A DNA stretch of 64,000 nt from Chitinophagaceae bacterium UBA1930 (GTDB lineage Bacteria; Bacteroidota; Bacteroidia; Chitinophagales; Chitinophagaceae): assembly GCA_002337145.1 (NCBI GenBank), contig DDFK01000002.1, forward strand, positions 744,001-808,000, written 5' to 3'. Shown here piece by piece: positions 7,951 to 17,026 of this stretch. The position numbers and the translations under genes were made by a program. Positions within the stretch are counted from its first letter, which is position 1, and each line of letters starts with the position of its first letter. The notes beneath the pieces were generated by a model. It did not search any database. It saw only the letters and a list, made by a program, of their open reading frames with translations, and was not told the DNA's origin.

Positions 7951-10767
7951 ATGAAAAGGATTTTTCTGCTATTGATACCTATGTTCTCTTTTGCACATCT
8001 ATTTAGCCAGGCTGTTGGCGATTATGGTACCAATGGCAATGGTATCTGGAACACCAGTTATTTTTGGCTGGTATGTACACAGGGGGGAACATGGGCATCT
8101 GCCAATGCCAGTGCAACGCCACCATCAGCTTCCACCAATGTATGGATACTGAATGGCGATAATGTTACGGTTACCAATAGTACTATTGCTACATGTAAAA
8201 ACCTCTATATCCAGAATGGGGCCATACTTACAGTAGGCAGTTCTGCGAGCATCGCCACCATTAATTGTAATGGCAACCTATACGTATATGCAGGGGGCTT
8301 GTTAAGTTCAGCCAGCACAACCAATATCCAGAACGAAATAGCTATGACGGGGGCCACTAACCCAATAGTACAGATAGACGGCACTTTGGGTGACAACAAT
8401 GCCAATCATTTGATCAACCTAGTGCCAAAAGTTGCCAATTCAACACTTGATATCCTAAGTTCGATTACAAACCCGGGTAATGCGTACATCAATGTTGTAA
8501 AGCCAAATGCTGCAGGTATCAAGATTAATTTTAAAAGAAATGTTACCCTTACCAATAGCTCGGTAGGCCTGTGCTATTCGAATAGCAGCAATCAAGGGTA
8601 CGATGGTACGGTGGTAAATATCAATGCAGGTGTTACGGTAAATGCTATAGGTTCTGTTGCTGTCAATGCCAGTGCCATAAGCGTTCCGGCTGCAGGTGGT
8701 GGTGGCAACGGCAGCTTAAATGTTAATGGCACACTTACTATAGGGGGTGGGCTTTCGGTAAAGAACGACCCTGCCAAATCTTTTGCATTAAACATCGGTT
8801 CTACCGGTATCTTAACCATTGGTAAGCACTTTAATTTGCCAACTGGCAACGGGGCACTTTCGCTTACTGTAAATGCAGGCGGTTCGGTAAGTTTTAGCAA
8901 CGCATCCGATTCCTGTTCCATACCCGATGCTGTTTGCACAATAAATGGCATATGGGATTTTACCAATACGATTGCAAATGGCCGTAGCATCGGCACTGCA
9001 TCGGTAAGCGGCAAGCTTTTATTTACAGACAATATCTTTCCTGTGGGAATAACGCTCAATACAGGTTCCACTGTTCAATACAACGGCAGCAATTCCTATG
9101 CTTTATCTGCATTCCCTTCAACCTATTACAACCTTACAGTCAATAACGCATCGGGCGTTACGTTGGGTACAAATACCATGGTCAGCACTTCTTTGGCCAT
9201 CAACAATGGCAGCTTAACCACAGGTACAAACAATTTAAGTTTAGGTGCTGCTGCAACGGCAGTATTTGCACCTGCAACCTCTTTAATAATAAGTGGGGGC
9301 ACAACAAACTTCAATAACCGTTCCGTTACGCTGCAAAGCAACAATACCGGTACAGCCAGTATAGGTACAATAAGCGGTGTTTTAAGCAATGCAACCAATG
9401 TTACCGTGCAAAGGTACCTATCAGCCCAACGTGCCTACCGCTTACTGGGGCATCCGTTTAACAGCAATGTTGCACTGAGCAGTCTGCAGCCCTATGTTGA
9501 CATTACGGGAAGCGGCACCGGGCTGACAGCGGGCAGTGCCTCGGCCTTTAATTACCTCACAGGTGCATGGTCGGCCTATACGGGCAATACCCAGACATGG
9601 AACAGGAACGAGGCCATGCTGCTATTTGTAAGGGGCACACCCGGCCAGGGCATCGGTATCACCAATGGGGGCTATGCACCGTCCGCACCTACAGTTGCAT
9701 TGACCGGCACGGTGAACACGGGCAGCTTCAGCTACCTAGTGAAGGCAGCCTCCTCGTTTTCGGACGGCGGGGCATTGGGCTGGAACGCCATAGGCAACCC
9801 TTACCCTGCACCGATAGACGTGAACAGCATAGGTGGTATCGCCGGCGTGGGGGGCAGCGGTGCATCCATTTATGTGTGGAACGCAGCCAAGGGCAGCATG
9901 GGTGCGGGCACGGCCAGTGGCGGCTACGATTTCTATACCCTGGGCAGCAGTATCGTTGTACCTACCTATGGGGCCTTCTTTATTAAGAACACCAGTGGGC
10001 TCGACCAGTTCATCGGCTTCACCGAAGGCAATAAAAATACCGGCACGGCACCCCTGTCGCTGCTGCGTAACGGCACCGCAAAGCAAGGGTTCGACCTGGT
10101 CGTGGCAGACAGTGCCGTTTATTGGGACAGGCTGAGGGTGAACCTTGACAGTACTGCCGTTGCCGGCTCCACGGACAGGACGGACCTGGACAAGTTCGGC
10201 AACACCAACCTCGATTTCTACAGCATCGGTTCGGATAAGGTGAAACTGGCCGTAAATACACTGCCTGTATTGCAGTCGGCAAGCGATATGATCCCGCTGG
10301 GATTAACCACCAATCAGCAAAGGGTCTTTACTGTAAAAGCGGAGAATGTGAACCTTGCATCCTTAAATGGTACTTTGTTTCTGCAAGACAGGTATGCCAA
10401 GCAGTTGGTGAAACTGGAAGCAGGTATGTCATACAGCTTTGAAGTAACAGCCGATACAGCAACAAAAGGCGAAAACAGGTTTGCGATAATATTCACCAAT
10501 AAAACAACGGCCACACCCATTGGGGGCTTTACAGCAAAGGTGCTGGGCAATGCAATTACCAACAACCAAGCCGTGAGGGTACAGGTACAGAATGCCACAA
10601 CCAATGCAATGATACAGGTATGGGACCTTGGTGGGAAAACAGTTGCAACCGAACATGCAGTTAATGGCATTAACATGGTCAGCATTGGCAATGCAGCATC
10701 GGGTATGTACATTGTTCAAATTACTGATGGCAGTTATACCGTAACAGAAAAAGTAGTAAAACAATAA
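7951..10767 (+). CDS. T9SS type A sorting-domain surface protein, paralogue of the gene at 5223
   Basis: A 938-residue exported protein. The ATG at 7951 gives a clean signal peptide (MKRIFLLLIPMFSFAHLFSQ); the frame is open 17 codons further up, but that part is not signal-like. About 21-480 are Asn/Gly/Thr-rich strands resembling a beta-helix. About 487-850 are the shared module starting QRYLSAQRAYRLLGHPF, with many identical blocks to the gene at 5223 (for example GGALGWNAIGNPYPAPIDVN). The last ~75 residues are a T9SS type A C-terminal domain ending SGMYIVQITDGSYTVTEKVV. The DNA from about 9412 to 10240 is clearly richer in G+C at third codon positions than the rest of the same gene, which suggests the module has a separate recent history. 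Function unknown. Confidence 0.85.
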   Translation: MKRIFLLLIPMFSFAHLFSQAVGDYGTNGNGIWNTSYFWLVCTQGGTWASANASATPPSASTNVWILNGDNVTVTNSTIATCKNLYIQNGAILTVGSSASIATINCNGNLYVYAGGLLSSASTTNIQNEIAMTGATNPIVQIDGTLGDNNANHLINLVPKVANSTLDILSSITNPGNAYINVVKPNAAGIKINFKRNVTLTNSSVGLCYSNSSNQGYDGTVVNINAGVTVNAIGSVAVNASAISVPAAGGGGNGSLNVNGTLTIGGGLSVKNDPAKSFALNIGSTGILTIGKHFNLPTGNGALSLTVNAGGSVSFSNASDSCSIPDAVCTINGIWDFTNTIANGRSIGTASVSGKLLFTDNIFPVGITLNTGSTVQYNGSNSYALSAFPSTYYNLTVNNASGVTLGTNTMVSTSLAINNGSLTTGTNNLSLGAAATAVFAPATSLIISGGTTNFNNRSVTLQSNNTGTASIGTISGVLSNATNVTVQRYLSAQRAYRLLGHPFNSNVALSSLQPYVDITGSGTGLTAGSASAFNYLTGAWSAYTGNTQTWNRNEAMLLFVRGTPGQGIGITNGGYAPSAPTVALTGTVNTGSFSYLVKAASSFSDGGALGWNAIGNPYPAPIDVNSIGGIAGVGGSGASIYVWNAAKGSMGAGTASGGYDFYTLGSSIVVPTYGAFFIKNTSGLDQFIGFTEGNKNTGTAPLSLLRNGTAKQGFDLVVADSAVYWDRLRVNLDSTAVAGSTDRTDLDKFGNTNLDFYSIGSDKVKLAVNTLPVLQSASDMIPLGLTTNQQRVFTVKAENVNLASLNGTLFLQDRYAKQLVKLEAGMSYSFEVTADTATKGENRFAIIFTNKTTATPIGGFTAKVLGNAITNNQAVRVQVQNATTNAMIQVWDLGGKTVATEHAVNGINMVSIGNAASGMYIVQITDGSYTVTEKVVKQ

Positions 10768-10816
10768 ACAAAACGGAAGTTGGGGTGGGAAGAAACAGTT
10801 CAATTGTTGGTTAAAT

Positions 10817-10856
10817 AAAAAATGGTCTTTGAATATTATTTCAAAGACCATTTTTT
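10817..10856. terminator. Bidirectional terminator between T9SS gene and tRNA-Glu
   Basis: A near-perfect stem (AAAAATGGTCTTTGAA with its complement) and a 6-nt loop, flanked by an A run on the left and a T run on the right. It can stop the plus-strand T9SS transcript as well as the minus-strand tRNA transcript. Confidence 0.85.
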
Positions 10857-10876
10857 ATTTCTTAACAAGAAGTAAG

Positions 10877-10948
10877 TAGAGCGTACGGGAATCGAACCCG
10901 TGATTCCTCCGTGAAAGGGAGGTGTCTTAACCCCTTGACCAACGCTCC
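10877..10948 (-). tRNA. tRNA-Glu (anticodon TTC)
   Basis: The minus strand folds into a full cloverleaf of 72 nt. The acceptor stem GGAGCGT pairs with ACGCTCT (10878-10884, one G-T). The D arm is followed by the anticodon stem CCTCC/GGAGG around the loop CTTTCAC, with TTC at 10913-10915. The T arm is CGGGTTCGATTCCCG. The discriminator base is A and CCA is not encoded. The gene stands alone between convergent and divergent protein genes. Confidence 0.97.
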
Positions 10949-11039
10949 ATGTGTTAATCGGGGTGCAAATATAGAGGCACAATCTTTTATGCCAAAATTT
11001 TTTTTGAATAATCTTGGTTTATGCACAAATCAGTTGCAT

Positions 11040-11105
11040 GCATGTTCTTAAGCCGATGGGTGCGACGCCCGTGCAGACGGGCTTTGTACAGTTGCTGGCC
11101 AAGTA
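11040..11105 (+). repeat. GC-rich intergenic repeat, copy A
   Basis: It contains the 15-mer GATGGGTGCGACGCC at 11055-11069, found exactly again at 18955-18969 and 50609-50623 (both on the minus strand). Copy A also shares GTAC and CAAC/CAGC segments on one side with copy C, about 60 nt in all with gaps. It is clearly richer in G+C than the surrounding AT-rich gap between tRNA-Glu and gap. Confidence 0.6.
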
Positions 11106-11219
11106 AAAAATCAGTGTAACAATCTTTTATTTTACTGCACCCGATTAATTCCATCCAAAACTTTAACTTCGCAACCGCTTGCAAAAACAATATTTGTTTA
11201 CCTAAAAAACTTATTTAAA

Positions 11220-12224
11220 ATGATTAAGGTTGCTATTAATGGTTTTGGTAGAATTGGACGTTTGGTTTTCCGTCAGATTTATAACATGGAAGGCATTGAT
11301 GTAGTTGCAATTAATGATTTGACCTCGCCAGAAACCTTGGCCCATTTGTTAAAATACGATAGTGCACAAGGCCGTTTTAATGAAACAGTTACTGCTACGG
11401 CGGACTCAATAGTGGTTAACGGTAACACCGTAAAGATATACGCACAAAAAGACCCTGCACAGATTCCTTGGGGCGAACATGGTGTGGATGTGGTGATTGA
11501 AAGCACGGGCTTTTTTGCCGATGCCGATAAAGCTGCTGCACATATTAAGGCGGGTGCCAAACGTGTAGTGATTTCTGCACCGGCAACCGGCGATCTGAAA
11601 ACAGTGGTGTACAACGTGAACCATTCCATTTTGGATGGTAGCGAAACAATTATCTCTTGTGCATCTTGCACAACCAATTGTTTGGCACCAATGGCTAAAG
11701 TATTGAGCGATAAATACGAAATCTTGGCTGGTAGCATGACCACCATACATGCCTATACTAACGACCAGAACACTTTGGATGCACCGCACCCGAAAGGTGA
11801 TTTGCGTAGGGCAAGGGCCGCCGCACAAAATATTGTGCCCAACAGCACCGGTGCTGCAAAAGCCATTGGCTTGGTACTGCCACAATTAAAAGGCAAGTTA
11901 GATGGTGGTGCCCAACGTGTACCAACCATTACTGGTTCATTAACTGAGCTTGTTTCTGTACTGGGCAAAAAAGTTACGGTAGAAGAAGTAAACGCTGCCA
12001 TGAAAAATGCGGTTAATGAAAGCTTTGGCTACAACGAAGACGAAATTGTAAGCACCGATATTATTGGTATGCACTTCGGTTCGCTGTTCGATGCAACACA
12101 AACCAAAGTAATTACTGCTGGTGATACACAGATTGTGAAAACTGTTAGCTGGTACGACAATGAAATGAGCTATGTGTCTCAATTGGTACGTACGGTTAAG
12201 TATTTTGCCGGACTGATTTCCTAA
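11220..12224 (+). CDS. gap: Glyceraldehyde-3-phosphate dehydrogenase, type I
   Basis: A 334-residue cytosolic enzyme that converts glyceraldehyde 3-phosphate, NAD+ and phosphate to 1,3-bisphosphoglycerate. Visible are the Rossmann start INGFGRIGR, the active-site SCASCTTNC with catalytic Cys150, the partner His177 in TIHAYTNDQ, and the C-terminal [16 protein letters not shown]. Full length and intact. Its product feeds phosphoglycerate kinase, encoded 400 bp downstream; a terminator directly after gap separates the two transcripts, with a sugar transporter gene between. Upstream, TAACTTCG about 45 bp before the start may be a -7 box. Confidence 0.98.
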   Translation: MIKVAINGFGRIGRLVFRQIYNMEGIDVVAINDLTSPETLAHLLKYDSAQGRFNETVTATADSIVVNGNTVKIYAQKDPAQIPWGEHGVDVVIESTGFFADADKAAAHIKAGAKRVVISAPATGDLKTVVYNVNHSILDGSETIISCASCTTNCLAPMAKVLSDKYEILAGSMTTIHAYTNDQNTLDAPHPKGDLRRARAAAQNIVPNSTGAAKAIGLVLPQLKGKLDGGAQRVPTITGSLTELVSVLGKKVTVEEVNAAMKNAVNESFGYNEDEIVSTDIIGMHFGSLFDATQTKVITAGDTQIVKTVSWYDNEMSYVSQLVRTVKYFAGLIS

Positions 12225-12250
12225 TACTACAATATCTATTTAACATAGAA

Positions 12251-12288
12251 CCTCACAGCTTGTCAATAACTGGCTGTGGGGTTTTTTT
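12251..12288 (+). terminator. Terminator after gap
   Basis: Stem CCTCACAGC (12251-12259) pairs with GCTGTGGGG (12273-12281, one wobble) and is followed by seven T. It overlaps an in-frame extension of the SemiSWEET gene, which shows that gene starts downstream of it. Confidence 0.8.
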
Positions 12289-12301
12289 ATACATGCAACT
12301 T

Positions 12302-12556
12302 ATGGACAATATTACTTTGGTGGGCCTGGCTGCTGCTTTTTGCACAACCTCATCTTTTTTGCCACAGGCATTGAAGACCATTAAGACAAAAGACACAAAA
12401 GGCATTTCCCTGTCTATGTATGCCCTGTTTACATTGGGTACATTGTTGTGGCTGCTGTTTGGCGTATTTAGCAGCAACCTGCCTGTAACTGTTGCAAACG
12501 GTATCACATTCATCTTGTCGGTTATTATACTGGGTTACAAAATCAAGTATAAATAA
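12302..12556 (+). CDS. SemiSWEET-type sugar transporter
   Basis: An 84-residue membrane protein with three transmembrane helices, the length and layout of bacterial SemiSWEETs, which work as dimers to move sugars (typically glucose or sucrose) across the inner membrane. The PQ-loop motif is present (SSFLPQALKTIKTKDTKGIS), followed by SMYALFTLGTLLWLLFG and a last helix ending in a short basic tail (YKIKYK). The frame is open to 12260, but that part overlaps the gap terminator; ATGs at 12293 and 12302 are both possible, and I prefer 12302 (MDNIT). Its place between gap and pgk links it to glycolysis by neighbourhood, not by proof of substrate. Confidence 0.85.
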   Translation: MDNITLVGLAAAFCTTSSFLPQALKTIKTKDTKGISLSMYALFTLGTLLWLLFGVFSSNLPVTVANGITFILSVIILGYKIKYK

Positions 12557-12609
12557 CAGGCCGCTTTTTATTTTATCATTTGTTGACTTAGGCAAAAACT
12601 TCATTTGCC

Positions 12610-12617
12610 TATCTTTA
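12610..12617 (+). promoter_or_regulatory. Candidate -7 box of pgk (TATCTTTA)
   Basis: It matches the Bacteroidota TAnnTTTG consensus except for the last base and lies about 20 bp before the pgk ATG. No convincing TTTG -33 element is found at normal spacing, so the call is tentative. Confidence 0.35.
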
Positions 12618-12636
12618 TCCCATTCAATCAAAAACT

Positions 12637-13836
12637 ATGAGCAAATTTTCAGCACACAATTTCGCCAACGAAAAGGCATTGATACGGGTAGATTTCAATG
12701 TGCCATTGGACAAGGCAACTTTGGCCATAACAGATGATACCAGGATCAAGGCAGCCATACCAACCATTGAGAAAATATTGAACGATGGTGGCAGCGTTAT
12801 TTTGATGAGCCATTTGGGCAGGCCCAAAGATGGACCAGAGGACAAGTATTCGCTAAAGCATATTGTAAAGCACCTGAGCGAATTGTTGGGCGGCAAAACT
12901 GTTTTTTTTGCGGATGACTGTATTGGGGAGCAGGCCAACCTTACTGCCAGTATGCTTAGGCCGGGAGAAGTGTTGCTGTTGGAGAACCTGCGTTTTTATA
13001 AAGAGGAAGAAAAAGGTGATGAAGCATTTGCCGAAAGACTTTCCAAGCTGGGTACGGTATGGGTAAACGATGCTTTTGGTACGGCCCATAGGGCACATGC
13101 CAGTACGGCTGTTATTGCCAAATTCTTTCCAGCAGAGAAAAGGTTTTTTGGATATGTGATGGAGGGCGAAGTGAATGCTGCCGAAAAGGTATTGCACCAG
13201 TCGGAAAAGCCTTTTACTGCTATTATTGGCGGGGCAAAAGTGTCTGATAAAATTTTGATCATAGAGAACCTGTTGGAGCGTGCCACAGACATTATTATTG
13301 GTGGCGGTATGGCTTATACATTCATGAAGGCAAGGGGTGGCAAAATTGGCAATTCGCTTTGTGAGGATGACAGGCTGGATACGGCACTGGAAATTCTTGC
13401 CAAGGCAACCGAAAAAAACGTGAGCATCCATTTGCCCGAGGACTCGGTAATAGCAGACAAGTTTGCCGCCGATGCAAACACGCAGACCTCGCCAAGCGAT
13501 GCGATACCCGATGGTTGGATGGGGCTTGATATCGGTCCAAAATCTGCAGGCATTTTTAGCGAAGTGATACGCAAGTCAAAGACCGTTTTATGGAATGGCC
13601 CGATGGGTGTTTTTGAAATGGAAAAGTTTCAAGCAGGTACCAAAGCCATTGCAGTGGCTGTTGCAGAAAGCACACAGGCAGGTGCATTTAGTTTGGTGGG
13701 CGGTGGCGATAGCGTTGCTGCAGTGAACCAGTTTGGCTTTGCGGATAAAGTAAGTTATGTAAGCACAGGCGGTGGTGCCTTGCTGGAGTATTTTGAAGGC
13801 AAGGAACTACCAGGCATTGCTGCGGTTAATTCATAA
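12637..13836 (+). CDS. pgk: Phosphoglycerate kinase
   Basis: A 399-residue cytosolic enzyme that transfers phosphate from 1,3-bisphosphoglycerate to ADP. Family blocks are [10 protein letters not shown] near the N-terminus, [44 protein letters not shown], the hinge and nucleotide part GGAKVSDKI, and the C-terminal [30 protein letters not shown]. All are intact and the length is normal. It acts directly after GapA in glycolysis and is ended by its own terminator. Confidence 0.98.
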   Translation: MSKFSAHNFANEKALIRVDFNVPLDKATLAITDDTRIKAAIPTIEKILNDGGSVILMSHLGRPKDGPEDKYSLKHIVKHLSELLGGKTVFFADDCIGEQANLTASMLRPGEVLLLENLRFYKEEEKGDEAFAERLSKLGTVWVNDAFGTAHRAHASTAVIAKFFPAEKRFFGYVMEGEVNAAEKVLHQSEKPFTAIIGGAKVSDKILIIENLLERATDIIIGGGMAYTFMKARGGKIGNSLCEDDRLDTALEILAKATEKNVSIHLPEDSVIADKFAADANTQTSPSDAIPDGWMGLDIGPKSAGIFSEVIRKSKTVLWNGPMGVFEMEKFQAGTKAIAVAVAESTQAGAFSLVGGGDSVAAVNQFGFADKVSYVSTGGGALLEYFEGKELPGIAAVNS

Positions 13837-13879
13837 GCAGGTATGTGATTATAAGGCAAATATAAAATGCAATAAATTG

Positions 13880-13916
13880 GAAAGAGCCATCAGAAAGTTC
13901 ACTGGTGGCTCTTTTA
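13880..13916 (+). terminator. Terminator after pgk
   Basis: A 13-bp stem AAAGAGCCATCAG/CTGGTGGCTCTTT (one wobble) followed by a T-rich tail, 45 bp after the pgk stop. Confidence 0.85.
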
Positions 13917-13966
13917 TTATCAGTCATACCGTCATGTTTATTAACCACGGCACTTGCTTTGTAATA

Positions 13967-14000
13967 TTTGCACCATATTTACTACAAACAAGTATCTTAC
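13967..14000 (+). promoter_or_regulatory. Candidate Bacteroidota promoter of the lemA operon
   Basis: TTTG at 13967-13970 and TATCTTAC at 13993-14000, 22 nt apart, resemble the -33 and -7 elements used by the Bacteroidota primary sigma factor. The ATG of lemA follows 17 nt later. Confidence 0.4.
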
Positions 14001-14017
14001 ATAAAATTTAAACAAGC

Positions 14018-14611
14018 ATGAAAACAAAAAATTTAACCCTGATTGTTATTGGTGTACTTATACTCTTCTTTGGAGGTTGTGCATGTTCAAAGTATAACGG
14101 ACTGGTAACTTCTGATGTGGAAGTGAAAAAAGTATGGAGCAATGTTGAAACAAACTATCAACGCCGTACCGATTTATATAGCAGCATTATCAAGACCATT
14201 GAAGGATCTGCCAATTTTGAAAAATCCACTTTAAAAGAAGTATTGGCTGCAAGGGCCGCTGCCACGCAAATTAAGGTGGATATTAACGACCCCGAATCAT
14301 TGGCCAAGTTCCAAGCGGCACAAAGCCAGTTGCAAGGCAGTTTCAGCAGGTTGATGGCGGTTGCAGAAGCCTATCCTGATTTAAAGACAACCAAGTCTTT
14401 CCAGGACTTCCAGGCACAGATAGAAGGCACGGAAAACCGCATCAATGTTGCCCGCCAGGATTATAACCGATCTGTGGAAACATTCAACCTTAGGGTAAGG
14501 ACTTTCCCGAACAACATTTTTGCAGGTATGTTTGGCTTTAAACAAAAGGATTTCTATAAAGCGGATGCCGGCAGCGAAAAAAATCCTGATATTAATTTCA
14601 ACATCAAGTAA
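14018..14611 (+). CDS. lemA: LemA family protein
   Basis: A 197-residue LemA homologue. It has a short cytoplasmic start, one hydrophobic segment (LIVIGVLILFFGGCAC, which may double as a lipobox with GGC), and a long helical domain with the family hallmarks QRRTDLYSSIIKTIEG, LMAVAEAYPDLKTTKSFQDFQAQIEGTENRI and ARQDYNRSVETFN. LemA proteins are envelope helical bundles of unknown molecular role. It heads a three-gene operon with two TPM-domain proteins, a linkage common in Bacteroidota, which suggests they act together at the membrane. Confidence 0.95.
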   Translation: MKTKNLTLIVIGVLILFFGGCACSKYNGLVTSDVEVKKVWSNVETNYQRRTDLYSSIIKTIEGSANFEKSTLKEVLAARAAATQIKVDINDPESLAKFQAAQSQLQGSFSRLMAVAEAYPDLKTTKSFQDFQAQIEGTENRINVARQDYNRSVETFNLRVRTFPNNIFAGMFGFKQKDFYKADAGSEKNPDINFNIK

Positions 14612-14619
14612 TTAAACGG

Positions 14620-15081
14620 ATGTTCCATCTTTTCCGAAAAAAAACGGTTGATTTCTTCAGTACAGAAGAAAAGCAAACCATTACTGCTGCCATTCAGGCT
14701 GCCGAACGCAGCACAAGTGGCGAGGTAAGGGTTTATATCGAAAGCAAATGCCGTTTTGTGAATGCTGTGGACAGGGCTACTGAAATTTTCAGTCAACTGA
14801 AGATGGAAGGCACTGCACAACGTAATGGTGTGCTGGTATATGTTGCTGTATTGGACAGGCAGTTGGCTGTATATGGCGATGAAGGCATACACCAAAAAGT
14901 GGGCAATGTTTTCTGGAAAGAGTCAGTGGCAAAAATGCTGTTGCATTTCAATAAAGAAAACTATGCCGAAGGCATTGCACAAGTGGTTAAGCAAATAGGC
15001 GAGGCACTCACGTACCATTTTCCTTATGATATAGAAAATGATGTGAACGAATTGCCAGACGATATTGTGTTTGGAAGATAG
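14620..15081 (+). CDS. TPM domain protein, short form
   Basis: A 153-residue protein that begins 8 bp after lemA and is surely co-transcribed. It carries one TPM domain (named after TLP18.3, Psb32 and MOLO-1): EKQTITAAIQAAERSTSGEVRVYIES, then NGVLVYVAVLDRQLAVYGDEGIHQKVG. No signal peptide is visible, unlike its longer partner downstream. Such short forms are annotated as hypothetical TPM proteins; the plant homologue has been linked to photosystem repair, but the bacterial role is unknown. A run of eight A near codon 7 is a possible slippage site. Confidence 0.85.
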   Translation: MFHLFRKKTVDFFSTEEKQTITAAIQAAERSTSGEVRVYIESKCRFVNAVDRATEIFSQLKMEGTAQRNGVLVYVAVLDRQLAVYGDEGIHQKVGNVFWKESVAKMLLHFNKENYAEGIAQVVKQIGEALTYHFPYDIENDVNELPDDIVFGR

Positions 15082-15163
15082 GACGTTTGCTTAGGCTGAA
15101 CATATCCGGCGGGATGTATAGAACTGACACAAAGGTTTGTATTAATTGGCTTTACAACAATCA

Positions 15164-15931
15164 ATGAAAAAATTCCTACTTATATTTTCACTTTTGTTCT
15201 GTGCGAATGTCTTTGCACAGAAATCCATTCCCAAGCCCAACCCAATGCGTTTGGTGAATGATTATGCAAAAGTGCTGAATGATTATGATGCCAATCAATT
15301 GGAACGAAGGTTGGTTGCATTGGACGACAGTACATCCAACCAGATAGTGATATTGACTGTTCCATCGTTAAATGGAGAAGTGCTGGAAGACGTTGCCGTA
15401 AACACATTCCGTAGCTGGGGCATAGGCAATAAAAAGACCAATAACGGTATTCTTGTGCTGATAGCCTTGGCCGAAAGGAAAATAAGGATTGAAGTTGGCT
15501 ATGGTTTGGAAGGTGCCATACCCGATGTAATTGCAAACGATATAATTGACAATGATTTAAAACCCGCTTTTAAACAAAGCAATTATATTGGCGGCATTAC
15601 AAAAGCAGTTGACGATTTAGGCAAGGCCGCATCTGGCGAGTACAAAGAAAAAAGGGACAGGAAGAGTAATGGTGGCAACGGCGGCAGTATTTTAGGTTTT
15701 ATCATCATTCTATTTGTAGTACTGATAATAGTTGGCAATAGTGGTAGGGGTGGCGGCAGACGTGGCGGCGGTGGGGGAGGTTGGATTGCCCCATTGATAT
15801 TGTCTAACCTTGTTGGTGGAGGAGGTGGCAGTAGCAGCGGCTGGAGTGGTGGTGGAGACAGCGGTGGCGGCGGCTTTGGTGGCTTTGGTGGTGGCAGCAG
15901 CGGCGGAGGTGGTGCAAGTGGGGGTTGGTAA
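15164..15931 (+). CDS. TPM domain protein, YgcG-like, with Gly-rich tail
   Basis: A 255-residue envelope protein. The ATG at 15164 starts a signal peptide (MKKFLLIFSLLFCANVFAQ). About 30-160 are the TPM domain with NDYAKVLNDYDANQLERRL, NQIVILTVPSL, NGILVLIALAERKIRIEVGYGLEGAIPD. A transmembrane helix follows (GFIIILFVVLIIVGN), then a tail made almost wholly of Gly and Ser to the C-terminus. This matches the YgcG form with its C-terminal low-complexity tail. It is the third gene of the lemA operon, 82 bp after the short TPM gene. The Gly-rich end is coding, not a structural DNA repeat. Confidence 0.9.
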   Translation: MKKFLLIFSLLFCANVFAQKSIPKPNPMRLVNDYAKVLNDYDANQLERRLVALDDSTSNQIVILTVPSLNGEVLEDVAVNTFRSWGIGNKKTNNGILVLIALAERKIRIEVGYGLEGAIPDVIANDIIDNDLKPAFKQSNYIGGITKAVDDLGKAASGEYKEKRDRKSNGGNGGSILGFIIILFVVLIIVGNSGRGGGRRGGGGGGWIAPLILSNLVGGGGGSSSGWSGGGDSGGGGFGGFGGGSSGGGGASGGW

Positions 15932-15960
15932 AACCATAAAAAGAAAGCATATTATAAACT

Positions 15961-15996
15961 AAGCCATACTGTACATGCAGTATGGCTTATTGTTTT
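15961..15996 (+). terminator. Terminator after the lemA-TPM operon
   Basis: A perfect 11-bp stem AAGCCATACTG/CAGTATGGCTT with a 6-nt loop, then ATTGTTTT. The left side is only moderately A-rich, so use by the convergent CPBP gene is possible but weaker. Confidence 0.75.
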
Positions 15997-16113
15997 AACG
16001 GATAGATAGGAGGCAGTTGCTTATGCTTGAACTGTTGTACAAGGTTTGCACATTTCCCTTAATGAAGACTTTCCACGAATCCAGTTAAGCGTTTTATGCA
16101 GCAATACAAACCA

Positions 16114-16974
16114 TTAACGGCTGGCAACAGTTTTGCCATATTTTTTTGCCAATAGGGCAATAGCCATCAACTCCAATACAGGTGTAAGCAACGATCCTTC
16201 AAAACCAAAATTGCCACCTGTCCACAATGTAGGCCCAGCAAGGGTTTGCTGTAGCATACCATTGGTGCCAAAACCACTAACCTGGTAGCCAAATACTGGC
16301 CCCTGAAAATAGTTCCATGCAAAATGCAGGAAGATGGCAAACCATAAGTTTTTGGTGTAGATATAATTAATGCCCAACAATACACCCGCAATAATAAGAT
16401 TTGCAATGGATAATATGCTTATATCGGGGTTGGCAGCATGGAACAATGCAAACACCAATGCAGATATGGCAAGTGCCGCATACTTGTTCATGCTCTGCAT
16501 CAGGTTGTTCAGCAGGTAGCCGCGAAATATGATCTCCTCTATAAAAGCCACTACTATAAACAATGCTGCAGTGCCGGCAAGATGCATAGGGTTAAAAGAA
16601 AATCCGGTAAAGTACACCAGCTTCAATGCCATAAGTAATAAAGAGCCGATGCAAAGTATCAGCACTGCAATAAAAAAACCAGTGAATGCATCGCTGGCAA
16701 AGCCCTTCCATTGAAAGCCCAATGAATAAAACGACTTCCTGTCAACCAATACCCGCATTAAAAAAGCAACCAGTATAAAGCCGGTATTATTAATGCAGTA
16801 CGTAAATAAAAAATCCTTTGTACCGGTTGGTTGCTTTAGCAGGTTCTGCATGTTACTATTAGATGCCAATGCAATAACAAATACAAGGGCAAATGTGGCC
16901 GAAAGTCCCAGTAACAGGTATAGCAATGCCCTTAACCAACCCTGCTGTATCATCGGTTTTTTTGTTTCGTCCAT
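16114..16974 (-). CDS. CPBP family intramembrane glutamic endopeptidase
   Basis: A 286-residue membrane protease of the CAAX-processing/bacteriocin-processing (Abi) family. Catalytic blocks are intact: EEIIFRGYLLNNL (EExxxR), ALFHAANPD (FxxxH) and FLHFAWNYF (HxxxN). About eight hydrophobic segments surround them. I chose the ATG at 16974 (MDETKKPM) because the upstream extension overlaps the divergent pepT promoter region and is not family-like. Known members cleave prenylated proteins or peptides within the membrane; the substrate here is unknown. Head-to-head with pepT. Confidence 0.9.
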   Translation of the reverse strand: MDETKKPMIQQGWLRALLYLLLGLSATFALVFVIALASNSNMQNLLKQPTGTKDFLFTYCINNTGFILVAFLMRVLVDRKSFYSLGFQWKGFASDAFTGFFIAVLILCIGSLLLMALKLVYFTGFSFNPMHLAGTAALFIVVAFIEEIIFRGYLLNNLMQSMNKYAALAISALVFALFHAANPDISILSIANLIIAGVLLGINYIYTKNLWFAIFLHFAWNYFQGPVFGYQVSGFGTNGMLQQTLAGPTLWTGGNFGFEGSLLTPVLELMAIALLAKKYGKTVASR

Positions 16975-17004
16975 GCAGTGAATTTTTCTTGTGCAGATAA
17001 CCTT

Positions 17005-17012
17005 TATCTTGC
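17005..17012 (+). promoter_or_regulatory. Candidate -7 box of pepT (TATCTTGC)
   Basis: Similar to TAnnTTTG and to the boxes before pgk and lemA; it lies 22 bp before the pepT ATG, in the 52-bp divergent gap with the CPBP gene. Confidence 0.35.
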
Positions 17013-17026
17013 CACAAATTAAAGTT

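Noticed and set aside
15710..15931. Simple-sequence GGT/GGC repeat as a DNA structural element
   Set aside because: It is the coding sequence of the Gly-rich tail of a YgcG-like protein, typical for the family.
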